Below are positions 51,519 to 60,768 of a DNA stretch of 64,000 nucleotides, piece after piece. The notes beneath the pieces were generated by a model. That model was not told where the DNA came from and did not search any database. It worked only from the letters and a program-made list of their open reading frames with translations. The position numbers were made by a program, and so were the translations under genes. Positions within the stretch are counted from its first letter, which is position 1. Each line of letters starts with the position of its first letter. Source of the DNA: Dechloromonas sp. H13 (lineage in GTDB: Bacteria > Pseudomonadota > Gammaproteobacteria > Burkholderiales > Rhodocyclaceae). Where the stretch lies: positions 310,001 through 374,000 of the forward strand of contig NZ_SSXX01000003.1 of the NCBI RefSeq assembly GCF_009469615.1, written 5' to 3'.

Positions 51519-52104
51519 TGCTGATTTCGACCCGCCGGTTTTTGGCTTCGGCAACTTCGTCGCCGGTCTTCACCAGCGGCTCGCGCTCGCCGCGTCCGGC
51601 CGTTTCGATCTTCTCGCCGGGCACGCCGGCGGCGATCAGGATTTCGCGCACCGTTGCCGCGCGCCTGAGCGACAGCTTGTCGTTCGCCTCCAGCCCGCCC
51701 ACCGTGTCGGTATGCCCGATGACCGTCACCTCGGCGGCCGGCCGGCTGGCGATTTCGTGTTTGATGGCAGTCAGTTCGGCATCCGACTCGGGCGTCAGTG
51801 CCTCGGCCCCGCCCGCGAAGTAAAGCGTGAAGCTGCGCGGCCGCTTCGGCTGCGCCGCCAGTGCGGCGCCGAACTTCTCCTCGACCTCCGCCGCCGACGA
51901 CTTGTATGCGCTGGCGCTGCCGGCCCGCCGCTGAACAGCGGCGAACGGCTTGTCGAGCAGTGTTTCGCCTTGCGCATCGCGGACGATGACGGCCGTCGGC
52001 CGGCCATCCGGCGCCGGCAGCAGGACCACGCGCTCGCTGACGCAGCCGCCGAGCAGCACGCCGGCAGCAACGATCAGCGGCCATCCGGGATGGTCAATCC
52101 TCAT
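51511..52104 (-). CDS. OmpA-like lipoprotein
   Basis: A 197-residue protein with a lipobox LLGGC (Cys21), then a variable middle part, and a C-terminal OmpA peptidoglycan-binding domain (VIGHTDTVGG, LSLRRAATVREIL, AGRGEREPLV, NRRVEISI). It probably anchors in the outer membrane and binds murein. The FecR gene upstream overlaps it by 11 bp. The CHASE2-SpoIIE gene converges on it. Confidence 0.88.
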   Translation of the reverse strand: MRIDHPGWPLIVAAGVLLGGCVSERVVLLPAPDGRPTAVIVRDAQGETLLDKPFAAVQRRAGSASAYKSSAAEVEEKFGAALAAQPKRPRSFTLYFAGGAEALTPESDAELTAIKHEIASRPAAEVTVIGHTDTVGGLEANDKLSLRRAATVREILIAAGVPGEKIETAGRGEREPLVKTGDEVAEAKNRRVEISIR

Positions 52105-52558
52105 TGCTGCGCCCCGCTTCGACGACGAACTCGGTGCCGCGGACACCGATCACCGAAGTCGGCGTCCGGAAGTCGATCGACTCCGGCGTCTCCTTTGCGA
52201 TCTTGCCGGTGGAGACGGCGAGCGTTCCCTTGCGGATGCCGACCGATACGGCGCCGGCGTTGGTCGTGCTGTCGAACTCGAACTTGTCCACCACGAACAG
52301 CGAATTCGGGCCGGCGGACAGCAGCGTGTTGTCGCGCAAGGTCACGCCGACCGCGCCGTCAGCCCCGGTGCGCACCTTGTCGGCAGCGAACACCGGCGTC
52401 CCGACCACGCCCGGCAAGCGCCTCCCGGCATGCTCGACGGTCACGTCGCCCTTGCTGGTCTTGATCGTTCCCGCCGCGATGTCGTCGGCCGCCGGCGCGT
52501 TGAAGCTGAGGCAGGCAAGCACGAGCGCCACCCGGATTGTTGTACTTTTCACCGGCAT
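52094..52558 (-). CDS. FecR-domain secreted protein
   Basis: A 154-residue protein from the ATG at 52558 with a signal peptide (VALVLACLSFNAPA) and a FecR domain (VTVEHAGRRLPGVVGTPVFAADKVRTGADG; the LSAGPNSLFVVDKFEF and TPTSVIGVRGTEFVVE blocks). It has no membrane-spanning anti-sigma part, so it is the periplasmic FecR type often found beside CHASE2 signalling proteins. Its end overlaps the OmpA-like start, indicating one operon of two. Confidence 0.85.
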   Translation of the reverse strand: MPVKSTTIRVALVLACLSFNAPAADDIAAGTIKTSKGDVTVEHAGRRLPGVVGTPVFAADKVRTGADGAVGVTLRDNTLLSAGPNSLFVVDKFEFDSTTNAGAVSVGIRKGTLAVSTGKIAKETPESIDFRTPTSVIGVRGTEFVVEAGRSNED

Positions 52559-52620
52559 TTCCTCGGTCGGACTGAAAACCACAGATTCTACCGTGGGCAT
52601 CTCTGCCCGCCGGCAACGTT

Positions 52621-55086
52621 TCAGGCGCCGGCGCGTAGGGCCAGCAACGGCGGCGTCGCCAGCAGGCGACGTACCGCCAGCCAGCCGATGCCCACCGCCA
52701 GCAGCGCGCCGGCCAGCGTCGCCAGCGGGAAGAGCCAGACATCCAGGGGCATCTCCAGCTGGAACACGTTGCGCGCCAGCAACTGGCCGACTACCGCCGC
52801 GCCGGCGGCGGCGATCAGCCCGGCGATCGCCCCGACCACCGCCAGTTCGGCGAGCAGCGACTGGCGCAACTGGGCGCGCCCGGCACCGAGCGCCCGCATC
52901 ACCGACAGTTCGTAGCGCCGCTCGTCGAAGGCCGTGAGCAGCGCGGAGACCAGCACGACCGCGCCGGCCAGCAGCGTGAACAGGAAGATGAACTGCACCG
53001 CCCGCGCCACCTGCCCCATGATGGCCTGGATCTGCGCCAGGATGGCGGCGACGTCGATCAGCGTCAGGTTGGGGAAACGGGCGACCAGGTCCTGGGCCAG
53101 CGCCGCCTGGTCCGCCGCCAGGTGGAAGCTGGTGATGTAGCTGGCCGGTGCGCCGTCGAGCACGCCGGGCGGCGTCAGGACGAAGAAATTGACGCGCATC
53201 GAATCCCAGTCCAGCTTGCGCAGGCTGCTGACGCGGACCCGCGTTTCCTGCCCGGCGATGACGAAGGCCAGCTCGTCGCCGGTCCTGATGCCGAGTGTTT
53301 TCGCCAGCCCTTCCTCGACCGACGCCAGCCCCTTGCCGGCATCCTCCGTCGCGAACCAGCGGCCGGCCGTGATCCGGTTGCCGGGCGGCGCATCGGCGCG
53401 CCAGGAAAGGTTGAATTCCCGCTCGATCAGGCGCTGGGCGCGTTCGTCATCCGGATAGCTGGCGGCGCTGACCGGATGCCCGTCGATCCGCATCAAGCGT
53501 CCGCGCACCATCGGTGACAGTTCGGCCACGATACCGGCGGCGGCGAGCGCTTCGGCCACCGGCTGGCGCTGCTCGGGCTGGATGTTGATGATGAAGCGGT
53601 TCGGCGCGTCGGCCGGCGTCGCCTTCTGCCATGCCGCCAGCAATTCGCCCCGGGTCACCGTCAGCAGCAGCATGGCCATCAGGCCGAGCGCTAGGGCGAC
53701 GATCTGCAAGGTATTGGCAGCCGCGTGCCGCTCCAGGCTGGCCAACCCCTGGCGCCAGCCGATGCCGCCGCGGCGCAAACCGGCCACCAGGCGCAAGGCC
53801 AGCCGGGCGAGCAGCCAGAAGGCCGCGAGCGCGCCGGCAAAGCCGCCGATGGCGTAGGCGCCGAGCCGCAAATCGCCAGCCACCAGCAGCAACAGCCCGG
53901 CCAGCGCAGCGATGCCGAGCGCATAGCCGCCGAGGAGCGAAGGCTTGGGCGGCCCCAGTTCCCGGCGCAGCACGCGCAGGGTCGGCACCTTGCTCAGCTG
54001 CAGCAGCGGCGGAAAGGCGAAGCCGAACAGCAACACCGCAGCCACCGCCCCGCCTTCGGCCAGCGGCCGCCAGCCGGCCGCCGGCAGGCGCAGCGCGAGC
54101 AGGTCGGCCAGCCAGGCGACCAGCACGAAGTGCGCGGCGAACCCGAGCAGGCAGCCGAGCAGCGCGGAAAGCAGCGCCAGCCAGACGAACAGCCCGGCGT
54201 GCAGACGGATCAGGCCGGACTGCGTGATGCCAAGGCAACGCATCACGGCGCAGGCGTCGAGATGACGCTGCATGTAGCGGCGTGCCGCGAGGGCGACGGC
54301 GACGGCCGCCAGCACCACGGTCAACAGCGTGGCGAGGCCGAGAAAGCGTTGCGCGCGGTCGATGACGGTGCGGATCTCGGGGCGCGCATTGCTGGCATCC
54401 TCGAGGCGTTCACCGCGGCCCAGACGCGGCTCGACCCACTTGCGGAACCCGGCGACGGCGGCCGCCTCGCCGGCGACCAGGAAACGATAGGTCAGGCGCG
54501 AACCCGGCTGCACTAGGCCGGTCGCCGGCAGATCGTCGAGATGCATCATCAGGCGCGGCGCCAGGGTGAAGAAATTGATCCCGCGATCCGGTTCAAGGGT
54601 CAAAATTGCCTCCACCGGCAGGCCGCTCTGCCCCAGCTGCACGCCCTGCCCGGGCCCGGCCTGCAGGGCGCTGGCGAGCCGTTCGTCGAGCCAGACGCCG
54701 CCCGGCCGCGGTCCCTTGTCGGTGGTGCCGTTCGCCGTGCCCAACCGCCCGCGCAGCGGGTAGCTGCTGCTGACCGCCTTGATGTCGGCCAACTGGGCAT
54801 GCCCGCCGCCCAGCACCATGCTCGGGAAGATCGCCGTGTCCGCGGTCTGAAGGCCGAGCCGGACCGCCTCGTCGCGGATCGTCGCCGGCCACGGATGATC
54901 GGCGACCAGCAGCAGATCGCCGCCGAGCAGCTGGTGCGCCTCCTGCTCCAGCGCCAGCCGCACGCGATCGGCAAAGAAGCCGACCGCTGTGACCGCAGCC
55001 ACGGCGACCACGAGTGCGGCGAGCAGCAGGCGCAATTCCCCGGACCGCAGCTCCCGGCCCAGGAGGCGCCAGGCGAGGCCGTTCAT
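52621..55086 (-). CDS. FtsX-family ABC transporter permease, YbbP-like
   Basis: An 821-residue membrane protein with an N-terminal membrane segment, a large extracytoplasmic region, and groups of membrane segments in the middle and at the C-terminus, the duplicated FtsX/MacB layout of YbbP-type permeases. Start is the ATG at 55086 (MNGLAWRLLGRELRSGELR). ATG overlaps the stop of the GGDEF-EAL gene by 4 bp (ATGA). No ABC ATPase gene (YbbA type) lies in the window, so its energising partner is encoded elsewhere or it has another role. Envelope lipid or protein export is the usual family theme. Confidence 0.85.
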   Translation of the reverse strand: MNGLAWRLLGRELRSGELRLLLAALVVAVAAVTAVGFFADRVRLALEQEAHQLLGGDLLLVADHPWPATIRDEAVRLGLQTADTAIFPSMVLGGGHAQLADIKAVSSSYPLRGRLGTANGTTDKGPRPGGVWLDERLASALQAGPGQGVQLGQSGLPVEAILTLEPDRGINFFTLAPRLMMHLDDLPATGLVQPGSRLTYRFLVAGEAAAVAGFRKWVEPRLGRGERLEDASNARPEIRTVIDRAQRFLGLATLLTVVLAAVAVALAARRYMQRHLDACAVMRCLGITQSGLIRLHAGLFVWLALLSALLGCLLGFAAHFVLVAWLADLLALRLPAAGWRPLAEGGAVAAVLLFGFAFPPLLQLSKVPTLRVLRRELGPPKPSLLGGYALGIAALAGLLLLVAGDLRLGAYAIGGFAGALAAFWLLARLALRLVAGLRRGGIGWRQGLASLERHAAANTLQIVALALGLMAMLLLTVTRGELLAAWQKATPADAPNRFIINIQPEQRQPVAEALAAAGIVAELSPMVRGRLMRIDGHPVSAASYPDDERAQRLIEREFNLSWRADAPPGNRITAGRWFATEDAGKGLASVEEGLAKTLGIRTGDELAFVIAGQETRVRVSSLRKLDWDSMRVNFFVLTPPGVLDGAPASYITSFHLAADQAALAQDLVARFPNLTLIDVAAILAQIQAIMGQVARAVQFIFLFTLLAGAVVLVSALLTAFDERRYELSVMRALGAGRAQLRQSLLAELAVVGAIAGLIAAAGAAVVGQLLARNVFQLEMPLDVWLFPLATLAGALLAVGIGWLAVRRLLATPPLLALRAGA

Positions 55087-57173
55087 CGCGGCAGGCTGGC
55101 CCAGCGCGCCCGGAATTCGGCAGGCGCCACGGCCGATCCGTGCAGGAAGCCCTGCAGCTGGTGGCACCCCGATTCACTGAGGAAGGCCGCCTGCTCGGCG
55201 GTCTCGACGCCCTCGGCGACGACCTCGAAATCGAGGCTCTGGGCCAGCGCCATGACCGAGCGAATGATCGCCTCGTCCTCGGGGTTGGTGCCGATGCCGA
55301 CGACGAAGGAGCGGTCGATCTTGAGCTGCTGGACCGGCAGCATCTTCAGGTAGGAGAGCGAGGAATAGCCGGTGCCGAAGTCGTCGAGCGCCAGGCTGAT
55401 GCCGATGCGGCGCAGGCGGTCGAGCAACGAAAAGGCGTCGTCCACGGCCATGACTACCGATTCGGTGATTTCCAGCTTGAGCCGCCCCGGTTCGATGCCG
55501 GTTTCGTCGAGAATTTCGAGCAGGGTCCCAACGAATTCCGGGCGTTCGAGCTGCTTGACCGACAGGTTCACCGAAACCTGCGGCAACTCGAAGCCGCTCG
55601 CCTGCCAGCGCATGACCTGGCGGCAGGTTTCACGCAGCGCCCAGGTGCCGAGTGCGATGATGATGCCGGAATCCTCGGCCAGCGGAATGAAGCGCGCCGG
55701 CGGCACGTTGCCGAGCTCCGGGCTTTCCCAGCGGACCAGCGCCTCGGCGCCGACCAGGCGCCCACTGCGGGCCTCGACCTGCGGCTGCAGATGGACCGAC
55801 AGTTCGCTGCTGTCCAGCGCCCGGCGCAGCAGCATCTCGATCTGGATCCGCTCCTGCGCGTCGCGCGTCATTTCCGGGGTATAGAAATGGTAATGGCCGC
55901 GCCCCAGCGCCTTGGCGCGGTACATCGCCGTGTCGGCGTTGCGCAGCAGTTCGCCGACCGAGGTGCCGTCGTTCGGAAAGATGCTGATGCCGACCGAGGC
56001 GGTCAGGAAAAGATCGTGGCCACCGATGCGGAAAGGCGCATCGAAGGCGGCGATCACCTCCTGCGCGAGCATGGCGACCTCGTCTTCGCTGCGCACCGCT
56101 TCCATCACGCAGATGAACTCGTCACCGCCCAGGCGGGCGATCATGTCAATCAGACGGACATGCTCGCACAGCGCAGCCGACACCGAGACCAGCAACTCGT
56201 CCCCGACGCCGTGCCCGAGCGAATCATTGACCTGCTTGAACTGGTCGAGATCGATGAAGAGCACCGCCACCCGGCCCTCTTTGGCGACGGCGTCGCTCAG
56301 GCTGGCTTCCAGGCGCTCGAGGAAATAACGGCGGTTGGCCAGCCCGGTCAACGGGTCGTGGTAGGCGAGATAATTCAGCTTGCTCTCGGCCTGGCGCCGC
56401 TCGGCAACCTCGTCTTCCAGCTGGCGGTTGGAGCGCCGCAACTCCGTGGTTCGCGCGTCGACCTGAATTTCCAGCGTGCTGCGCGCCGCCTCGATGCGCT
56501 CCGCCTGATCGTGCAGGATACCCTGGGCGCGACGGACGACGAGCAACTGCATCAGGTAGAGCAGCGCAAACACCGCGGCGACGACCGTCGTGACGATCCA
56601 CAGCATCCGCTGCAGCGACGCCATGAACGGGGAAACATCCTGATAGAGCTCCAGGACGCCCTCGATCGCCTTGGCGTCGCCGGCAATCGGGATATAGGTG
56701 GCCAGCAGGTCGATACCGGAACGAACCCCCTCGAAGGTGTCCAGGGTGTCGCGGCGCGTCAGGTCGCTGACGACCTGCCCGCCGAGCGCGGCCTTGAATC
56801 CGGGGTTGGCGAGGCTGCTCTCGCCGACCTGCGACGGGTCGGTCGAGAAGATGGTCACGCCGAGGCGGTTATAGATCTTGATCTTGACTACCGCCGTGCC
56901 GCCCATCAGCGCCTTCACGCCACGCTGCATCGCCTGCGACTCGTCCGATTCCTGCAGCATCGAGGCGTCCTGGCCGACCGAGGCCGCCATCAGGCCGTTC
57001 AGCGGCGCGCCGAGCACGTTTTTCAGGACCTGCGCCAGGGCGACGTTGCGGTCTTCGGCCAGCGAGGTCATCTGGTGGACCGAAACCTCGCGGTACAGCA
57101 GGCCAAGCAGGCCGGCGGCCAAGCCGATCAGGATCAGGCTGAGGATCGAGAAATAGCGGGCTAGATTGAACAT
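55083..57173 (-). CDS. Dual-domain c-di-GMP enzyme (GGDEF-EAL)
   Basis: A 696-residue protein. Two membrane segments (about 8-28 and 190-212) bracket a periplasmic sensor region. A coiled coil (about 215-262) connects to a GGDEF domain (active GGDEF at 349-353, I-site RLID at 340-343) and a C-terminal EAL domain with EALVRW, NLSVKQ, LEITES, DDFGTGYSSL, KIDRSFV and AEGVET intact, so both cyclase and phosphodiesterase sites look complete. It is translated with the YbbP-like permease by ATGA overlap. The membrane sensor may report on the envelope. Confidence 0.93.
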   Translation of the reverse strand: MFNLARYFSILSLILIGLAAGLLGLLYREVSVHQMTSLAEDRNVALAQVLKNVLGAPLNGLMAASVGQDASMLQESDESQAMQRGVKALMGGTAVVKIKIYNRLGVTIFSTDPSQVGESSLANPGFKAALGGQVVSDLTRRDTLDTFEGVRSGIDLLATYIPIAGDAKAIEGVLELYQDVSPFMASLQRMLWIVTTVVAAVFALLYLMQLLVVRRAQGILHDQAERIEAARSTLEIQVDARTTELRRSNRQLEDEVAERRQAESKLNYLAYHDPLTGLANRRYFLERLEASLSDAVAKEGRVAVLFIDLDQFKQVNDSLGHGVGDELLVSVSAALCEHVRLIDMIARLGGDEFICVMEAVRSEDEVAMLAQEVIAAFDAPFRIGGHDLFLTASVGISIFPNDGTSVGELLRNADTAMYRAKALGRGHYHFYTPEMTRDAQERIQIEMLLRRALDSSELSVHLQPQVEARSGRLVGAEALVRWESPELGNVPPARFIPLAEDSGIIIALGTWALRETCRQVMRWQASGFELPQVSVNLSVKQLERPEFVGTLLEILDETGIEPGRLKLEITESVVMAVDDAFSLLDRLRRIGISLALDDFGTGYSSLSYLKMLPVQQLKIDRSFVVGIGTNPEDEAIIRSVMALAQSLDFEVVAEGVETAEQAAFLSESGCHQLQGFLHGSAVAPAEFRARWASLPR

Positions 57174-57198
57174 GTCGGAGATATCGGTTCGGCGCAGC

Positions 57199-58557
57199 TT
57201 ATTCGATCTCGCGTATCCTGGCCACCGCCTCTTCCACGCGCCTGACGGCGATGACCTCCATGCCGGCGATCGCTTGCTTCGGGCGATTCGCCTCGGGAAT
57301 CAGCGCCCGCGTAAAGCCGAGCTTGGCGGCTTCCTTCAGACGCTCCTGCCCACGCGGCGCCGGGCGCACTTCGCCGGCCAGTCCAACCTCACCAAACACT
57401 ATAAGTTTCGACGGCAACGGTTTGTTTTTCAATGATGACATGATCGACAGCAGGACTGCGAGGTCGGCTGCCGGTTCACCGATCCTGACGCCGCCGACGG
57501 CATTGACGAAGACATCCTGATCGAAGCAGACGATGCCGGCATGGCGATGCAGCACCGCCAGCAGCATTGCCAGGCGCTGCGCATCGAGGCCGACGGTCAG
57601 GCGGCGCGGATTGCCGTGCGCGGCGTCGACCAGCGCCTGGATTTCGACCAGCAGCGGCCGCGTGCCTTCCTGCGTCACCATCACGCAGGAACCGGCAACG
57701 TCTTGGCCATGCTGCGACAGGAACAGCGCCGACGGGTTGTTGACGCCCTTCAGCCCCTTGTCGGTCATGGCGAAGACGCCTAGTTCGTTGACCGCGCCGA
57801 AGCGATTCTTGACCGCCCGCACCAGCCGGAAGCTGGAATGCGTGTCGCCCTCGAAGTAGAGCACGGTGTCGACGATGTGTTCGAGCACGCGCGGGCCGGC
57901 CAGCGCGCCGTCCTTGGTCACGTGGCCGACGAGGACGATGGTGATGCCGCTCTGCTTGGCCAGCCGCGTCAGCTGGGCGGCGCATTCACGCACCTGGGCG
58001 ACCGAGCCGGGGGCGCTGGAAAGCTGGTCCGACCACAGCGTCTGGATCGAGTCGATGACTGCCACCTGGGGGGCTTCGCCCTGCAGGGTGGCGAGAATCC
58101 GCTCCAGGTTGATTTCGGCCATCAGTTGCAGCGCGCGGGTATCGAGCCCCAGCCGGCGCGCCCGCAGCGCCACCTGCTCGCCCGATTCCTCGCCGCTGAC
58201 GTAGAGCACCTTGCAGGCCGACGACAGCACGGAAAGCGCCTGCAGCAGCAGCGTGCTCTTGCCGATGCCGGGATCGCCGCCGATCAGCACGACGCCGCCG
58301 GGAACCAGCCCGCCGCCCAGCGCCCGGTCGAACTCGGCGATGCCGGTCGGGATGCGCTCGGTTTCGCGCGCCTCGATTTCCGAGAGATTGCGCAGACGCG
58401 CCACCGGCGCCAGCGATTCGAAACGGTGGCCGCTCGCCTTTTCGGCCACGCTCTCGACCAGGGTGTTCCATTCCCCGCAGCCGGGGCATTGCCCCTGCCA
58501 TTTCGGGCTCGTCGCCCCGCACTCGGTGCAACTGTAGATCGACTTTGCTTTTGCCAT
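57199..58557 (-). CDS. radA: DNA repair protein RadA
   Basis: RecA-related branch-migration protein, 452 residues. From the ATG at 58557 it has the zinc finger CTECGATSPKWQGQCPGC, Walker A GDPGIGKST, the KNRFG motif and a C-terminal Lon-protease-like domain (VFVNAVGGVRIGEPAADLA, GEVGLAGEVRPAP). It acts in recombination and DNA repair. It is downstream of alr on the same strand with 34 bp between them. Confidence 0.95.
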   Translation of the reverse strand: MAKAKSIYSCTECGATSPKWQGQCPGCGEWNTLVESVAEKASGHRFESLAPVARLRNLSEIEARETERIPTGIAEFDRALGGGLVPGGVVLIGGDPGIGKSTLLLQALSVLSSACKVLYVSGEESGEQVALRARRLGLDTRALQLMAEINLERILATLQGEAPQVAVIDSIQTLWSDQLSSAPGSVAQVRECAAQLTRLAKQSGITIVLVGHVTKDGALAGPRVLEHIVDTVLYFEGDTHSSFRLVRAVKNRFGAVNELGVFAMTDKGLKGVNNPSALFLSQHGQDVAGSCVMVTQEGTRPLLVEIQALVDAAHGNPRRLTVGLDAQRLAMLLAVLHRHAGIVCFDQDVFVNAVGGVRIGEPAADLAVLLSIMSSLKNKPLPSKLIVFGEVGLAGEVRPAPRGQERLKEAAKLGFTRALIPEANRPKQAIAGMEVIAVRRVEEAVARIREIE

Positions 58558-58591
58558 GATGCGCGGAGGATACACCACGCCGCCGGCGCGC

Positions 58592-59683
58592 CTAATCGAC
58601 AAAATCGACCGGTACCCGCGGCGCCAGCGCGCAGAAGAGTTCGTAGGCGATGGTACCGGCCGCGGCGGCGACGTCGTCGGCCGGCACCTGCCCGGCCAGC
58701 CCGTTCCCCCACAGCGTGACCGGTGCGCCGAGGCCGGCTTCGGGAATCGCCGTCAGATCGCAGGCCAGCATGTCCATCGACACCCGCCCGATGGTGCGCG
58801 TCCGCTGCCCCATGACGGCGATCGGCGTGCCGCTCGGCGCGTGGCGCGGGTAACCGTCGGCGTAGCCGCAGGCGACGACGCCGATGCGCATCGGCTGCGC
58901 GGCGACGAAGGTGCCGCCGTAGCCGACGCGGTCGCCGGGCGTCAGCTGCTGGACGGCGATAATCTCGCTTTCGAGCGCCATCGCCGGCTGCAGCCCGAGC
59001 TCCGCGGCGCTCTGGTCGGCGAACGGACTGGCGCCGTAGAGCATGATGCCGGGCCGCACCCAGTCGCCATGCGTCTGCGGGTGGCGCAGAATGGCCGCCG
59101 AATTGGCGAGGCTCACCGCCCCCCGCCAGTCGCCGGCCATTTTCCGGAAGCGGGCCAGTTGCTCCGCCACCCCGCGTTCGCCATCGGCCTCGGCGAAATG
59201 CGTCATCAGCGTCAGATCGACGTTGGGAAGCGGGGCCAGGATTTCGCGCGCCCGGCGCAGGTCGACCGCATTCAGCCCCAGGCGGTTCATGCCGGTATTG
59301 AGCTTGAGGCAGATCGCCAGCGGTATCCCCGGCTTGACCGAGTCGAGCAGCAACGCCAGCTGTTCGAGGCAATGGACGACCGTGGTCAGCCCGTATTCGC
59401 CGACCGCCCGCGCATCGCGGGCACTGAAGATGCCCTCGAGCAGCAGGATCGGCTGGGTGATGCCGGCCTCGCGCAGGGCGGCGGCGTTTTCGCACTCGAG
59501 GACGGCGAAGCCGTCGGCTTCCTCGCGCAGCGCATCCACCGCCCGCCACTGGCCGTGGCCGTAGGCGTTGGCCTTGATCACCGCCCATGCCCGGGCGGCC
59601 GGTGCCAGGCGGCGGGCCACACGATAGTTGTGCTGCAAGGCAGCGCGAAAAATGCGGGCGCGAATAGGGCGCGAAGTCGTCAT
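58592..59683 (-). CDS. alr: Alanine racemase
   Basis: Pyridoxal-phosphate racemase making D-alanine for peptidoglycan, 363 residues. The PLP-binding AVIKANAYGHG (Lys37) and the MTHFAEAD block are typical, as are GYGGTF and VGRVSMDM (Tyr/Ser region). The ATG at 59683 overlaps the stop of the LysR gene by 4 bp, which is unusual: alr usually has its own promoter or lies with dnaB or radA. Cytoplasmic. Confidence 0.95.
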   Translation of the reverse strand: MTTSRPIRARIFRAALQHNYRVARRLAPAARAWAVIKANAYGHGQWRAVDALREEADGFAVLECENAAALREAGITQPILLLEGIFSARDARAVGEYGLTTVVHCLEQLALLLDSVKPGIPLAICLKLNTGMNRLGLNAVDLRRAREILAPLPNVDLTLMTHFAEADGERGVAEQLARFRKMAGDWRGAVSLANSAAILRHPQTHGDWVRPGIMLYGASPFADQSAAELGLQPAMALESEIIAVQQLTPGDRVGYGGTFVAAQPMRIGVVACGYADGYPRHAPSGTPIAVMGQRTRTIGRVSMDMLACDLTAIPEAGLGAPVTLWGNGLAGQVPADDVAAAAGTIAYELFCALAPRVPVDFVD

Positions 59684-60582
59684 GGTGCCGATTCTCTCAG
59701 TTTCTGCCGGGCAAATTGCACGAAGGTGGTGACCAGGCGCGAGCTGAAGCGATCGTCGCGCTGCATCAGGTAGAGGCTGCGCCGCAGCGGCGGCTTCAGC
59801 GGCACGGCAACCAGCGTCCCGCACCGCGTTTCCCGGGCGACCGCCTCGCGCGCAACGATGGCGAAGCCGAGCCCGGTCGCCACGACGCCCTTGAGCGCTT
59901 CCGGACTGCCCAGTTCCATCAGCATCTTGAGCTCCTCGACGGGAACCCGGTTGGCGCGGAACCAGGCATCGGTGATTTCGCGCGTTCCCGAACCCGGTTC
60001 GCGCGCTATGTATTCGTAATCGACCAGTGCTTTCGCGCCGACCTGCGGCAGGCCGGCCAGCGGGTATTCCGGGGCGCAGATCACCGCCAGCTCGTCCTCG
60101 CGGCAGACTTCGCCGCTCAGGCCGGGCAATTTCGCCGGTGCCTCGGTCAGCCCGAGATCGAGGGTGCGTTCGGCAACACGGCTGGCGATGCTTTCGGAAT
60201 TGGCGACGATCAGGCGCACCCTGACCTGCGGGTATTGCGCGTTGAACTCGCTGAGCAGCGGCGGCAACAGCCATTCGGCAACCGTCGCCGGTGCACCGAT
60301 CAGGAACTGCCCGCGCATCTCGCCGGTCATTTCCGCGAGCCGGATGTCCATCTCGTCACCGAGAGCGAGGATCCGCTCGGCGTAGGACAGCACCAACTCA
60401 CCGGCCGGCGTCAGCGATATGCTGCCGTGCCGGCGCTCGAACAGGCGGGTGGCGTACTGCTCCTCCAACTGGCGGATCTGGAAGGTGACCGCCGGCTGCG
60501 TCATGAACAGCGCTTCGGCCGCCCGCGTGAAGCTGAGATGTCTGGCAACGGCATGAAAGACCTGCAGGCGCCGGTCCGCCAT
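59680..60582 (-). CDS. LysR-family transcriptional regulator
   Basis: A 300-residue regulator. The N-terminal winged helix-turn-helix (FHAVARHLSFTRAAEALFMTQPAVTFQIRQLEEQYATRLFER) is followed by the coinducer-binding domain (FLIGAPATVAEWLLPPLLSEF, DLGLTEAP). The CbbR/CysB group shares this style, but the ligand is unknown. I start at the ATG at 60582. The frame extends to 60666. It is divergent from lplT, which it could regulate, and coupled to alr by ATGA overlap. Confidence 0.9.
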   Translation of the reverse strand: MADRRLQVFHAVARHLSFTRAAEALFMTQPAVTFQIRQLEEQYATRLFERRHGSISLTPAGELVLSYAERILALGDEMDIRLAEMTGEMRGQFLIGAPATVAEWLLPPLLSEFNAQYPQVRVRLIVANSESIASRVAERTLDLGLTEAPAKLPGLSGEVCREDELAVICAPEYPLAGLPQVGAKALVDYEYIAREPGSGTREITDAWFRANRVPVEELKMLMELGSPEALKGVVATGLGFAIVAREAVARETRCGTLVAVPLKPPLRRSLYLMQRDDRFSSRLVTTFVQFARQKLRESAP

Positions 60583-60684
60583 CGTTTTTCTCCTTGTCGA
60601 TCGTCCCTGCCATTCAATCACATTCGGTGCGCCGCTGGCCACCGGCCGTCCGTCCGGAACCGGCAAAATCGCCTGTTTCCGGCC

Positions 60685-60698
60685 GTCGACCGCGACAG
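60685..60698 (-). repeat. Dispersed TTGCGGTCGAC element, copy F
   Basis: Read on the minus strand, CTGTCGCGGTCGAC followed by GGCCGGAAACAGGCGATTTTGCC. It lies between the LysR gene and lplT, about 10 bases from the proposed lplT -35 box. Confidence 0.55.
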
Positions 60699-60706
60699 GG
60701 GCGCGC

Positions 60707-60734
60707 TTGCGCCGTCACAATTCCGTGGTATAAC
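60707..60734 (+). promoter_or_regulatory. Putative lplT promoter
   Basis: TTGCGC (60707-60712) and TATAAC (60729-60734) are separated by 16 bp, with a start near 60741 and a leader of about 28 bases. Confidence 0.5.
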
Positions 60735-60768
60735 CTGCGGCCAAAGTTATAACGAGACAACAGCCCAA

